From Arachnomyces sp. PD_36 (lineage: Eukaryota; Ascomycota; Eurotiomycetes; Onygenales; Arachnomycetaceae): a DNA stretch of 64,000 bases. This document shows positions 21,289-31,905 of the stretch, one piece after another. Under the pieces are notes generated by a model. The model was given only the letters and a program-made list of their open reading frames with translations, made no database searches and was not told where the DNA came from. The stretch lies in NCBI GenBank assembly GCA_032988195.1, contig JANTQE010000003.1, positions 682,001 to 746,000 on the forward strand, read 5' to 3'. Each line of letters starts with the position of its first letter. The stretch's first letter is position 1. Both the position numbers and the translations under genes were made by a program.

Positions 21289-23862
21289 ATGGCGATATGG
21301 CCCTTCCGCCGCAAAGGGAAGCGCTCCAGGAGCAGGGCCGGCGATCACACAACGGGCGCAACGGTCGACGCCGCGCCGCAGCCAGAAACAACCTCGTCGC
21401 AGGGGCAGGATCCTGGTCCACCGCCCGAAACGTCCCACTTTGAACACGACGACTCGCCGGGAAAATCTCAACGCAAAATCGTCAAACGGCGGAAACAGGA
21501 CCTGGAGCAGAACCCGAGATCGCTTTCGCGCCAGTCGCAAAACAATTCCAATAATAATAACACCCGCGCTAATCCTAATCACCACCGTTCCTCGCCTCCT
21601 CCTCGTTCGCAGGTCTCACCACCTCCCGCTTCATCCAACCCTATCCAGATCCCCTCATCAAATGACCCCTTCGTATCGGACAATAACAACGGTTCCGATT
21701 CTTTCGTCCCCTACAACTTCCAGAACCACACCTCATACTCAAGTCTAGGTCATGAGAATTACTCATCATCCTACCCGCCACCAACCCTGCATACCAAGCC
21801 CAGTGTCTCTCGTCGCAAGTCAGCTAAGCGCAAGGCAGACGAATACGCTCGGGAGCGGGAAATCAAGGCTATGGGTGGTCCCATCCGTTTCCAGAAACGT
21901 CCTGCGACTTTCACCCAGGGCCAACAGCAACGATGGGAGGCCTCAGGCGGCCCGTCAGTATTGAGTAAACATGCCTCCAATCGCCCGCAGTCAGACACAT
22001 CTCTCCCGAACCACGATTCTCTCGAATCCAGCCTGTCAGATGCATCCGATTCGTATGCCTTCAAAGTCAACGCATTCGATGCCTTGACTCCACGCCCCGT
22101 CATCCGATACGCCGAATCTCCTCGTTATATGTTGTCGCGAAGTCAGGATCCGTCAAGAGCGTCGAATAGAAAAGACAAACGTCCGACGATCCCAGAGGAA
22201 GACTCGCGACGAAGAATGGACGAACTGGCCGATGATTTGGATGCAGGTGCGCTGAGGGAGTTGATGGAAAGAGATCAGCGACGCAGGGAACAGAAGAGAA
22301 TTGCAGATCACGAGAAGCTTCAGCGAAGGTTGCAGAGACGGGCTGATCGCCAGCGCGAGGAAGAACGTCGAAGAGCCCGCAAAGAGGAACAGGGGAAGGA
22401 AAATACAAAACCTGAAAGCCAAGAGGACAAACAAGTCCCAGTAGGTGGTGGCGATGGGGCATGTGCCGCTAAGGCTTATGCCTCCAAATCTCGGGATGGA
22501 TCCAGCTCTTTCTTGCCCGACGCATCCAAGGAGAACCTACCTACCGAGCACGACCATTTCTCAACCGGAGAAACGTCTGCTAAGCTTCGAGAAGTCCAGA
22601 ATCAGCGTCATAGCGTAGCTGTATCTAAAGATGTGGCGCGAAACCCAGCTGGTGGTTCACCTGCAGTATCCGTGATGGACTATCGTGCTGGAAGCACAAG
22701 CACACCCCATCTTCAACAGCCTAGAGGATCAGCTTCTGATGTCTCACGAACCTTGGAAGCAGAGAAACCTGTTGGAAATTCAGTGAAACCGATGAGTTCC
22801 TGGACTTCATTTTTCCGACGTGGAGGCTCTTCCCTAAGAAAGAGCAGTGTCGACAGAAGTAGGAAGGGACCACCCTCCGAATTCTCCAATACTTCAAGAG
22901 AGTCTTTCACGAAGTCGCAACCCTCATCAGTTCCTCCTCCTCCCATTCCTGAAAGAAGTTTCCTCCGTACCGGATCCAGTGTCAACCGCACTCAATCCAA
23001 GTTCACTGAACATCTTCACGATTATCCCATGTCACCACCTGATTCAAGACTTCAGTCACCAGAAGTTCCTGATAATAAGCACGCCTCTCCGTCCAACCGA
23101 ATGGATTCCGACTACAACACTACCACGGCGCCAGTGCCCGTCCCCAAACGTAATGAAGATCGAAATCGAACATACGAGGCAAACACTCCCGAAACTGGCC
23201 CTGGAAGCATGTTCCTCTCCCAATCCCTGGCCTCTGTTGACTCCGAGGGATCTTGGTTATCGGGAAAACCTCTTCGACGGACCTCCCACCCTTTGAACCA
23301 GCCCATGCGATCCAGTGCGCCTAGCTCCAAAGATCGATTGGACGAGTACACGGAAGAAAGGAAACAAAAAGAAACCGATGCGTATAGTAAAATGACGCCC
23401 GACCCGGAAGGCGAAGACTCCACTCATATTCGCAACACAAGCACCGGCCAAAACACCACAGATAGTGATCGCGAGAGTGATATCATTCCGATGCATATGC
23501 CTCAGGAGCAGGAACACGAACGCGGCACTTTCCACCAGACTGTCGCCGCCAAGAATCCTATCCTCGTCCGTCCTGGAGGAGCTCGACCGAAATCTAAGGA
23601 AGGTCTACTCAACCAATTCGAACCCAGCAAAGCTGAATTTGCGAATTCAGAGGAGGGAGAAAGTCCTACAGAGGGTGAGGTTGATCCAGAAATTCATCGT
23701 GCGACTAGTGTGGATCTAGGTAAACGTCACGTTCGCCATATCAGTGCTGGGAGTGCGAAATTGCTCGATATACCTCGTCGGGACTCTGTTGATTCGAAAG
23801 GGCAGAGTGCATCTGTTGCGCCAGCCAGTGTGGACACTGCTACCGAGACTGATACGAAATAA
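21289..23862 (+). CDS. Large disordered protein with a basic coiled coil, unknown function
   Basis: One uninterrupted exon of 857 aa starting MAIWPFRRKGKRSRSR, followed by Ser/Pro/Asn-rich sequence with no folded domain I recognise. Residues about 305-370 form a strongly charged helical segment (repeated RRR, EE and QR pairs such as LMERDQRRREQKR), likely a coiled coil. The region after 500 contains WTSFFRRGGSSLRKS and poly-Pro (SSVPPPPIPERS), suggesting SH3 or profilin-type contacts. The tail has HVRHISAGSAKLLDIPRR, a short conserved-looking basic block. Such architecture fits fungal scaffold or cell-cortex proteins, but this is inference. The very long upstream region suggests complex regulation. 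Confidence 0.85.
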   Translation: MAIWPFRRKGKRSRSRAGDHTTGATVDAAPQPETTSSQGQDPGPPPETSHFEHDDSPGKSQRKIVKRRKQDLEQNPRSLSRQSQNNSNNNNTRANPNHHRSSPPPRSQVSPPPASSNPIQIPSSNDPFVSDNNNGSDSFVPYNFQNHTSYSSLGHENYSSSYPPPTLHTKPSVSRRKSAKRKADEYAREREIKAMGGPIRFQKRPATFTQGQQQRWEASGGPSVLSKHASNRPQSDTSLPNHDSLESSLSDASDSYAFKVNAFDALTPRPVIRYAESPRYMLSRSQDPSRASNRKDKRPTIPEEDSRRRMDELADDLDAGALRELMERDQRRREQKRIADHEKLQRRLQRRADRQREEERRRARKEEQGKENTKPESQEDKQVPVGGGDGACAAKAYASKSRDGSSSFLPDASKENLPTEHDHFSTGETSAKLREVQNQRHSVAVSKDVARNPAGGSPAVSVMDYRAGSTSTPHLQQPRGSASDVSRTLEAEKPVGNSVKPMSSWTSFFRRGGSSLRKSSVDRSRKGPPSEFSNTSRESFTKSQPSSVPPPPIPERSFLRTGSSVNRTQSKFTEHLHDYPMSPPDSRLQSPEVPDNKHASPSNRMDSDYNTTTAPVPVPKRNEDRNRTYEANTPETGPGSMFLSQSLASVDSEGSWLSGKPLRRTSHPLNQPMRSSAPSSKDRLDEYTEERKQKETDAYSKMTPDPEGEDSTHIRNTSTGQNTTDSDRESDIIPMHMPQEQEHERGTFHQTVAAKNPILVRPGGARPKSKEGLLNQFEPSKAEFANSEEGESPTEGEVDPEIHRATSVDLGKRHVRHISAGSAKLLDIPRRDSVDSKGQSASVAPASVDTATETDTK

Positions 23863-25030
23863 AGATTCGACTTCCGTAGCGCCATACTGTTGTGAGTTAC
23901 CAGTGAGGAGAGGAACGTCCTTGAGCCAGTACCAGATCATTGCCACCACACTCTTTTTAAATTTTCCTTTGTTTGATATGGTCATTTGGCCTTGTCCCAA
24001 AGTGAGCCTGTCTGGTTTATACCAGCGTCACACCACATTCGTTTGATTATTTCCTTTTATGTCTGTCCCCATCTTTGTTACTGGCATTATGATCGTCTGG
24101 CTCGAGGACCGTTCCTCACACCTCAACTGGTAATCACTGACACTATACCATCCTGTCCCTAGCCTTGTCACGAGTCTTGCAATATTCTACGCCCTGTGAC
24201 CGCACCACTAATTGTCCCGAACCCAGCCATATTCTCCATGTCTCCTTCCTCTCAATATGCACATATTACCCCTCTTCCATTCCATGTTACCAAATGAGCG
24301 GCTATATTCCCCCAGTTTTCTCTCACCTCTACATCCTGTCCTTTTCTACTAAAAATCATTTCTTCTCCTCTCCTTGAATCTCTTTATCCCCCCAACTTTT
24401 TTCACGGGTTAGCCTATTATTCATGTATGCAGTGGTGTTGGAGCGGAGCGGGCCTGAAAGGGTTTTGTTCATGTCATGTCTTGTCTTGCATTGTTTTTGA
24501 TTGTTTTCATGTATGGGTTTTCTTGTCTTTGCAGCCTTTATACCACATACCCCCTCCCTTTTATATTGCTGTTTGAGTTTTATTTCTTTAGTTGCGACTG
24601 AGCTGGTTGTTATGCATAGATCTCTCATATTCCCCCACGTGTCTTTCCTTTTCAATTGAATGTTATGCCTAGGGTGAGAGGAGCGGGCATGTGGGAGGTA
24701 GCGGTGGCCCGGATGAAGGGTGGTGGGTGGGTGGTGGATGGTGTTTCGAGGCCTGTTTGTTGTTATGTGTGTGGGTAGGGAGTATCTAGTCAGTCAAGTC
24801 AATACGACATGAAATCTTGTGAAATGAGTACTTATTCATCCCCCTTTTCTCTCGTCATGTATATTTGTATGAAGCCAGGTCTCGGGGTATGTCTACATAA
24901 ATTTGAAAGATACTCTACATTTATTGAGAGAGAGAATTTCCGGTTTGGTGAATCGTGACTATTTTTGATTGATATGCTTCAAGATGTTGGTTGGGTGGGT
25001 ATGTAACCGGAGAGTAGGATACAATACTCT
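23863..25030. other. Intergenic, 3' regions of two converging genes
   Basis: T-rich, with a G-rich tract (GGTGGTGGGTGGGTGGTGG, about 24719-24737). No coding signal supported. Confidence 0.5.
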
Positions 25031-27607
25031 CTACTCCCCATGAGACTGCATCAACTTCCCCGTCTCCTTCTCATCTTCTTCCTCACTTTCTTCTTCTTCT
25101 TCTTCTGACTCTTCCTCAGATCCCGTCTCCTCCTCATCATCATCATCATCTTCTTCTTCTTCCTCCCCACTACTCTCCTCCGTACTCCCCTCTTCGGAGC
25201 TCTCTTCTTCTTCCTCAGCAAGCCAATCATCCAACGACTTATCCTTCAACCCCTTCCCAACCCCACCGGCACCACCACCAACCTTCCCTCCCCTCGCACC
25301 CTCATGCTCCCTCAACGCCCTATCCAACTGTCCCCCCGCCGTTCCCCTCCCCGCGCCCTCCCTCCCATCAACCCTCGCACTACTACTCCCCCTCTCTTTC
25401 CCACCCACCCCCTCCCCCTCAACCCAATCCGGCAACTCCTCATACCCCCTCAACCCCACCCCCCCAGCCCCTCCACCTCCCTCCCGTCCAACAACCAACA
25501 TCGCACTCCCAACAAGCAATCCCCTCCTATCCTCCGACGGGGAAGGCGTGTGAGGAACGGGTTTGGGTGCGAGGAGTAAGAGGGAGGCTAGGTGTGTGGA
25601 TTGTGTTGGGGTGGAGAGGAGGGATTTGTAGAGGCGCGCGCGGTCGCGGAGGTCGTAGGATGTGTCGTAGCGGGATAGGAGGAGGATGTACTGGAAGAGG
25701 AGGGGGATGGGGGAGTTGTTGGTAGGGTCTGGTGGGGATGGGGGTTGGAAGGGGGAGTCGCCTTCGGCTGTGGTGGGGAGGGGTGGGGGGGTCGACGTGT
25801 TTGGGGAGGTGTGTTGCAGGTAGTGCAGGTATACTTTTGCGGCTAGGAGGACGATTTGTTGTTTTGCGGGTTCGGATTCATTTGCGAAGCCCTTTGCGAG
25901 AATACGCAGGACGTCCGGGGCGATGTTGTTTTCTACGTTTTTACCTGAGAACTCGCCTACGAGCCAGATTATTGAGGCGCGGGCTTCGGGGCTGGTGGTT
26001 GTGTCGAGGTGTTTGGAGAGTTTTATTACTGTTTTCAGGTGCGAGGAGGGGTCTTGTTGGATTAGGTGCCGAATAACGGTTAGGGCTTCGGAGACGAGGT
26101 TTTCGTCTGGGCTGGAGATTTGTTCGAGGAGGATTTGGAGGCAGCGGGAGGACATGTCGGTGTCGCTTTGGGCGCAGCGTCCGATTGCCCGGACGCTTTC
26201 GCGGACGAGTTCTGGGTCTGTGCCGCGGGAGAAGTGTTCTAGTTCGCTGAGAATTGTGCGTTTGAGGTGTTGGCCGCAGTGGGGGAAGAGGATTGTTAGG
26301 ACTTCGAGTTTTAGGCTCCAGATGTGTGGTGGGTCGGAGACGTGGACGAGGAAGTGGAGGGTGTATTTTAGGAATGGTTTCGGGGTGTCGAGGGCGACCA
26401 TTACGATGTTGTAGAGGGCGACATGTTGGATGTCCTGTGGGCTGCGGAGCAGGGCTACTAGGGGGCCGATCGCGTATTCTAGGTGTGCGGGATTCCCCAA
26501 GTAGAGGAAGGCGCGAACCACGCTGACGATGACGGCGGAATTTCTGCTTTGTAGTAGCGGCTTGGCTGCCATCAAGAACAGGTTGAGATCGGGGTCCATT
26601 ATCCGAACTTCTTCTCCGTATTCCTCTTGTTGCGTTTGGTCGTCGTCTTCATTGTCGTAGAACTCTTGTGTCCCCTTCTTGGTAACCCTCTGAGTCTTGA
26701 ACGGAAAGCACTTTCTTGCATATACTGTGAGCATCCGCAAAGTCGCAAGTTGACTCCATTCATCCATATCCACCAATTTCTTAACTATGCTTCTGTAGTT
26801 CTTATGTATTAAGTCGATCCTCTCGGGACAGATCTCCAGAAAGGCGGAGACTGCCGGTCCCACGACGAAGTACTGGTTATCCCCTAGTAACGTTGACAAG
26901 TATTCCAGTAGTTGTGGAAGCGTATTAGGGTCCAAGCGGTAGCATTTCGGTATAGCCAGCGCAGCAGCTTTTCGAACATGGGGACTCATATCCCCGCAAC
27001 CCCGCTTTATCGCCAGAGACACGATCTGGCTCACAACCGGAACTGATATACCAGACATTGTACGTAGTGCCATTGCTCTGACCTGCGGGTTCTGGTCCGT
27101 AAGAGACTTCTGGATTGCGTTGATAGAGAGCAGTGCCAAATCCGGTTCCGCCTCCGCATGGTGAAGAAGGTATATGTAGACCAGCTTTTTTATCTCGATA
27201 TTCGGGCTGGCGACGTTCTTGACGACGGAGGAGAAGAAGGGTAGACATGGTTCCGAGCTATACATAAGCTATTAAGAGAGGTAAGGTATTAGTCTTGGTG
27301 AACCTGGCGAGATATAGGGTGTGGGGTTGTTCCCGTACCGATATGACTTTCCGCATCCCATCGAGAATTTCCCTGTCATTGCGGCTGTCGAGGAGCTTCT
27401 TAAGCTGCGAGAACGAGACATTTCCGACAGGAGTGCGGTTTCTGAACCCTTTATTCGTGTTTGCGGACTGGGCCACTTCGAGGGTGAGCTCCCGAGCTAT
27501 GGGTTCCAAAGGACCGATGTTAGAGCTTGAACAGCAGGTATCGCTCTTTGGATGTAGGGGGATATACCTGTTTCCAGCATGGAAGATATCCGCGATATTG
27601 TCTCCAT
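25031..27607 (-). CDS. APL6: AP-3 adaptor complex subunit beta
   Basis: The model has exons 27568-27607, 27339-27496 and 25031-27268 (introns of 71 and 70 nt), giving 811 aa. It begins METISRISSML and carries the adaptin HEAT trunk: NVSFSQLKKLLDSRNDREIL, VKNVASPNIEIKKLVYIYL, ALRTMSGI, SPHVRKAAALAIPK and DMDEWSQLATLRMLTVYARK. The C-terminus is an acidic hinge of runs of E, D and S (25050-25240). AP-3 sorts cargo such as alkaline phosphatase and vacuolar SNAREs from the Golgi/endosome to the vacuole. Compared with the yeast protein the order and length are normal. A Gly-rich insert (about residues 640-725) lies in the most strongly G-biased part of the coding strand and is probably a product of the composition bias, not a domain. 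Confidence 0.93.
25040..26560. other. GC-skew switch within AP-3 beta
   Basis: On the + strand 25321-25380 has 36 C and 6 G, whereas 25741-25800 has 36 G and 7 C. The switch point is near 25530. The G-rich side extends about 1 kb. The bias is strong enough to alter the encoded residues (long Gly-rich insert). Confidence 0.88.
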
Positions 27608-27980
27608 GATCGATTATGCCCTCGACCTCCCCTCTCATCTGCCGTGGGCTGTGTGTTGGGCGTGAAGTGGTGGGGTGCTTGAATTGTGGGTTTTGCTATA
27701 TCGAAGTCCGAAAGATGAGATGCATGTGTGGTTGGTTTGTACGGAGGAACTCTGGGTGACGGCGGAAAGACCACAATTGTATGTGATCTTTGAAGCAAAA
27801 AATGATATCTTTTTCGCTCTACGACTTGCTGTTATAGCGACAAATAATACATATCTCGACTACTCTACATCCCACAAAACTTTTTGGGGGGGATGGTTTT
27901 CGGGCCACTGCAATTCTCAATATTTTCGTTCGGCAATGTATTCGCTTCGTGTCACTTCACATCGAACAATGGCTGCTCGT
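27608..27980. other. Upstream region of AP-3 beta
   Basis: 373 bases between the AP-3 beta start and the stop of the HAD gene; both genes read leftwards. No feature recognised. Confidence 0.5.
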
Positions 27981-28901
27981 CTACACACCGAAATCGACTT
28001 CATTATACTTTTCAGCGAAGCTCACTACTTCTCTCAAATCCGTCACCCACCAGACCACCTTATCGCTTTCCTTTTCGCTTCCTTGACCCGCGATTTCTCG
28101 TAGATACTTCCTCCACGCGTTCAAGTCAAGCCTCGCCAGGTCAATACCCACCCGCTCCAAGCTCTCCTTCAACTCGGTCTGCCCGCTACCCATCGGCTCA
28201 TCGCGCACACAGATACCCACATCAGCAGCCACCAGGCAATCAAAGTCTGTAGCCGAGTCACCAACGTAGATAATAGGACCATGTCCACCATCACGTAGAC
28301 TTTTGAAGGCATCGAGTTTATCGGCACTGGTGCGAATGCCAGGGGCCTCAGAATGCAGGTGGTTAGAGAAAATTGGAATGGAGTCCGCTATGCCTTTCAC
28401 GGGTGGATCATTCCCAAGGGCTGCTAATAGACATGCTCTTATAAAGACGCTGCTCCAATTTACACTGATGATAGAGACGAGAGGTGGGATTGCAATCTCA
28501 TTATTCCCAGAAGGACCCGACATTGAAAGAATCTCCTTCCATCCATCACGAAGCTGGATCTCGTTGCTCCGTATTGCGTGATCTGCTTCCCTGCAGATAT
28601 CTAGCTTGGTGACGTCCGTGAAAATACCAGCATCTTGTGCCCTTTTCACACTTCTTTCTTCGACGTCGTTCAAACTGGCAAGCCATGCGCTCTCCTGGGC
28701 AATGGTTTGGCGGTCCGACCTCGCCGGGCGATAGTGGTCCTCGTACTGGGTGTAGTCTGAGATGTAGGCCTTGACTATTTGGTTCCATGGCATGAGGTTC
28801 AAGTGTCGATTACGCTTGTAGCCAATTTCGGCGACGATGTGGAGAGTGTCGCGTTTGGTGATGGTGCCGTCCCAGTCGAGAACAATACGAATGGGTTTCA
28901 T
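27981..28901 (-). CDS. HAD-superfamily hydrolase
   Basis: A single-exon gene for 306 aa from the ATG at 28901. An upstream in-frame stretch is open but lacks conservation signs. Motif I is LDWDGTIT (residues 8-15) with the nucleophile and acid/base aspartates. Motif II is the ISVNWS block, and motifs III and IV are the K of SADKLDAFKSL and YVGDSATDFDCL. This is the layout of the small-molecule phosphatase branch with a helical cap (MPWNQIVKAYISDYTQYEDH). Fungal relatives include the yeast cold-tolerance protein Cto1. It is probably a cytosolic phosphatase of unknown substrate. All catalytic residues are present. Confidence 0.85.
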   Translation of the reverse strand: MKPIRIVLDWDGTITKRDTLHIVAEIGYKRNRHLNLMPWNQIVKAYISDYTQYEDHYRPARSDRQTIAQESAWLASLNDVEERSVKRAQDAGIFTDVTKLDICREADHAIRSNEIQLRDGWKEILSMSGPSGNNEIAIPPLVSIISVNWSSVFIRACLLAALGNDPPVKGIADSIPIFSNHLHSEAPGIRTSADKLDAFKSLRDGGHGPIIYVGDSATDFDCLVAADVGICVRDEPMGSGQTELKESLERVGIDLARLDLNAWRKYLREIAGQGSEKESDKVVWWVTDLREVVSFAEKYNEVDFGV

Positions 28902-29653
28902 TTCCCGTCTTGTAGATAGGAATGATGCGAAGAGCTCAAGTACGCAAGTGAATAATAGAAGCAAGGAGAAGTCTCACGCCAACTTGAAGGTGAGAGGATG
29001 ACTAATCTCAAATCCAACGTACTCATTCCCAACTCTTCGTGAGAAAGATGTGTCTTTCTTCTTGACTTGAAACTACTGCGTGAGAAGACTCTACCGGTTC
29101 TCTTAGCTCGGCATGCTCGAAAAGGGTTCGGGGGAGGGGTGTTCTTCCGAAACTTTGCTCCTTGACACCTGCTGAATATCTGTCGCAATGCTCACCCTCA
29201 CCATACTGGCGCTGCACCGCTAGCAAATGAGCGAATGGGTCGAGATATCGAGTTTCCATTGAATTCTATAGAATAAAGGAAATTAGAGATAGAGCCGGAT
29301 CCTTCAGAGAGATCCGCCCTCGAACCCCAGCCGCATCGCACACCAATTCTCAAGCACCACTGAGCTGTGCATTTCAAGGCTGTGCTGCAGCTGTACTGCA
29401 GCCTGCTCTGCGAGTCTCTTTGGGCACTGAGAACCAATCGGCAGCACTCTAATAGAAGTGAAAGGGAGGTTGCAGACTCCAGCCACTTTCCGCCTTTCTT
29501 ATATGATCTGCCGAGCAGCCCATCATGGGCTGAGTTTCTACTTCAAAAGTTCCCTTTTTCACAGCAGCTCCTCTGTTGATATCATCACCATCATCGTGTG
29601 TCGGCACCCGACCACCGAGGCTCTGTGAGAGTTTCATTCTCATACGTAGCAAA
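28902..29653. promoter_or_regulatory. Divergent promoter of the HAD and CorA-like genes
   Basis: 750 bases with genes diverging on both sides. A GC-rich inverted stretch (GCTGTGCTGCAGCTGTACTGCAGC, near 29378-29402) contains PstI-like CTGCAG palindromes. Nothing coding. Confidence 0.4.
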
Positions 29654-31506
29654 ATGAATCATTCCGGAATTGTTGATTATGAAGAGGTTGAACGAGTTCT
29701 TAAGCAACGAGAAGGTTTGTTCAAGAACTGGCGTCCAGTTGGCGTCTTGGATGTATGTGATGGTGTTGCGAGTAAGTAGTTCCTTTGTATTTATTTCGAT
29801 AAAAACCCTTTTTGACAAAAGATAACAGAAGATTGCATTTTCTTGAATGCTGAGGACCTGGACAAGTTTCTTACTGTATGTTGTTTCCATTTTCACAGCT
29901 CAACTCTGGATCATGGCCCTTGTAGCCTTCCAACTACAATCTCAACATTGCCCAGTTGTATGATCTTGAAGCTTACGGAATATCTCTAGAATGAAATTTC
30001 CCCAAAACGAAAGGACACACGTCCATCATTTCGAATATTGTATTTTCCCATTTCATTGTATTTCATGAGGGGTTACGCCGCAGCTAATGCAGTTCTGATG
30101 TAGTTTACTTGAAAGCCATGGATCAGACGTCACCGCCAATGGGAATCCTGCCAGCGAGGTTGAAGCTGCTGCGGTCAATCCAGTAGCTCTCAAGTTACTC
30201 CGTGAAAGGGCTGGGCTATCAAACCTGCTCATTGCTGCGACCTGTGGCGTAGGACATTGGTATTCAGTGAAGCAGGCATGTTTCGAGTGCCAGGGCGATC
30301 AAGAACAGCTCAAATTCTACGGTATGTTGCTCTTGCCGCGCAGATATTAAACTGACATCCTGCTGAATTCTATCTACTAGAAGTATACTATGAATATGTG
30401 CTCGGTTTGAGTGCATGTACACAATTCATAACCAATTTCGAGTCTACCACCTACTTTTGTCTCAACCTTCCGAAGTCGGTCATTAGGCGCTTTACCGACG
30501 ACATCAAGCGAGACCCTCGTTTAGCGAGTTACCCGTTTTATTTGGAAATTCTTACCTCTGACGAGGTATTAAAGCTGTGGCAGCGAGACATGAAAGAGCA
30601 GCGGTCCATGCTGAAAAAACTTGTTAGAGAGCAAACCAGTTTCTAACACATGTCACTGAGCTCTAATCAAAACTAGGAAGAGGCTGTCAAGTTTCCCGAT
30701 ATTGACAGCACTACACGAGAACTACATAAACTTTCGAGACATTGGTTCATTCATTCCCGACACTTGTCAGACTACGAGACTCAGTTGAAATTTTTCCAGG
30801 CCGCATCTCTTCGACAATCTGAGATTATTGCGTCACAGTCTAAAAATAAGCAACAATTGAATGAGGCTAGAGAGAGTATATCAAAGCTTAAGAACTCTTT
30901 GAATCATTTGCTCTCCAGTTGTCAATCTTTACAGCACTTGATGACTGACTACAGAGGTCGAACAGAAACTCGAATTAATCTTGTGAGCTAAAAACATCGT
31001 TCAATACTCATGTTTGAAGTCCACTACTGATACTGATACTAAGCTATTCCATCTTGCAAATCAAGCGGAAAGTAGGGCGAATATACAAATCGCAACGCAG
31101 AATAACGAGGTTGCAGAATTGACAGCAGAGCTAGCGAAACGTACTCAACGAGACGGTGCTGCGATGATTACGATTGCTGCTGTCACCATGTTTTTCCTCC
31201 CAGGAACTTTCGTTGCAGTATGAATTTCCATTCCATAGAGTATTCCTATGGATCAAGAAATGCTGACGAGCTGCCATGAGCACCTACATTCAGACTATCT
31301 TTAGCACTGTCTTCTTTGACTTTGCTGACAGCGGATTCAAGGCTTCCAGTCAATGGTGGATAATTCCAGCGGCAGCTACTCCGCTTACGCTTCTTGTTTT
31401 TCTTATTTGGTTTAGTTGGTTGCGCTGGCGAATCTCGCGGAACAGGATATCTGTTGAGCTACGGGCTCAAGAGGGAAGCAAGCGACTCTCGTCCCGAGGA
31501 TGGTAG
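29654..31506 (+). CDS. CorA-like two-helix membrane protein
   Basis: An eight-exon model (29654-29771, 29829-29875, 29926-29957, 30104-30321, 30381-30622, 30677-30982, 31020-31217, 31294-31506) gives 457 aa with every phase consistent; exon 3 (32 nt) is the least certain. The C-terminus resembles the ascomycete CorA-like family. A long charged helical arm (KNKQQLNEARESISKLKNS, NNEVAELTAELAKRTQRDGA) leads into TM1 (MITIAAVTMFFLPGTFVA), a short loop (FSTVFFDF) and TM2 (WWIIPAAATPLTLLVFLIWF). The GMN signature that caps the Mg2+ pore in true CorA channels is absent from the loop. A cation-transport role is therefore uncertain. Many such genes are lineage-specific in fungi. Confidence 0.72.
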
Positions 31507-31905
31507 TTCTTCTCTATATATACCCAGACCTATCCCGCCCCACCGCCCTCCCAACCCTCTTCCAAACAACCCACCGCTCCCGCGCCGTGGCCATCCGAGA
31601 AGGTACCTCTATCCCCGAAAGACTCGGGCACCCCTTCAGATATATATATGTAGAGGTATCATAGTCCTAAGTCCTGGGGTCGAAGATACTTGCGCTGAGA
31701 TTTGTTTGTTTTGGAAATAGTCACAGTATTATATGATATTGTCTCGACTCTTTTAGTAGGTGTCTTGTTTGACTCAAATTCGCGCTTCGACAAAATAATT
31801 ATATTATCTCTATTATACAGAATGGGCATCATCACAATAAACGCTTTCATCATCGTCATACTCGGTCATCTCAATCGCTTTCGCCAATCCAACCAAAGTA
31901 ACCCT
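31507..31905. other. Intergenic, convergent
   Basis: 399 bases between the stops of the CorA-like and DUF3669-type genes. AT-rich after 31720, with ATATATAT near 31640. No gene supported. Confidence 0.5.

Noticed and set aside
25304..25579. Pro-rich plus-strand frame opposite the AP-3 beta gene
   Set aside because: Produced by the C-rich side of the skew switch; the adaptin frame on the other strand is clear.
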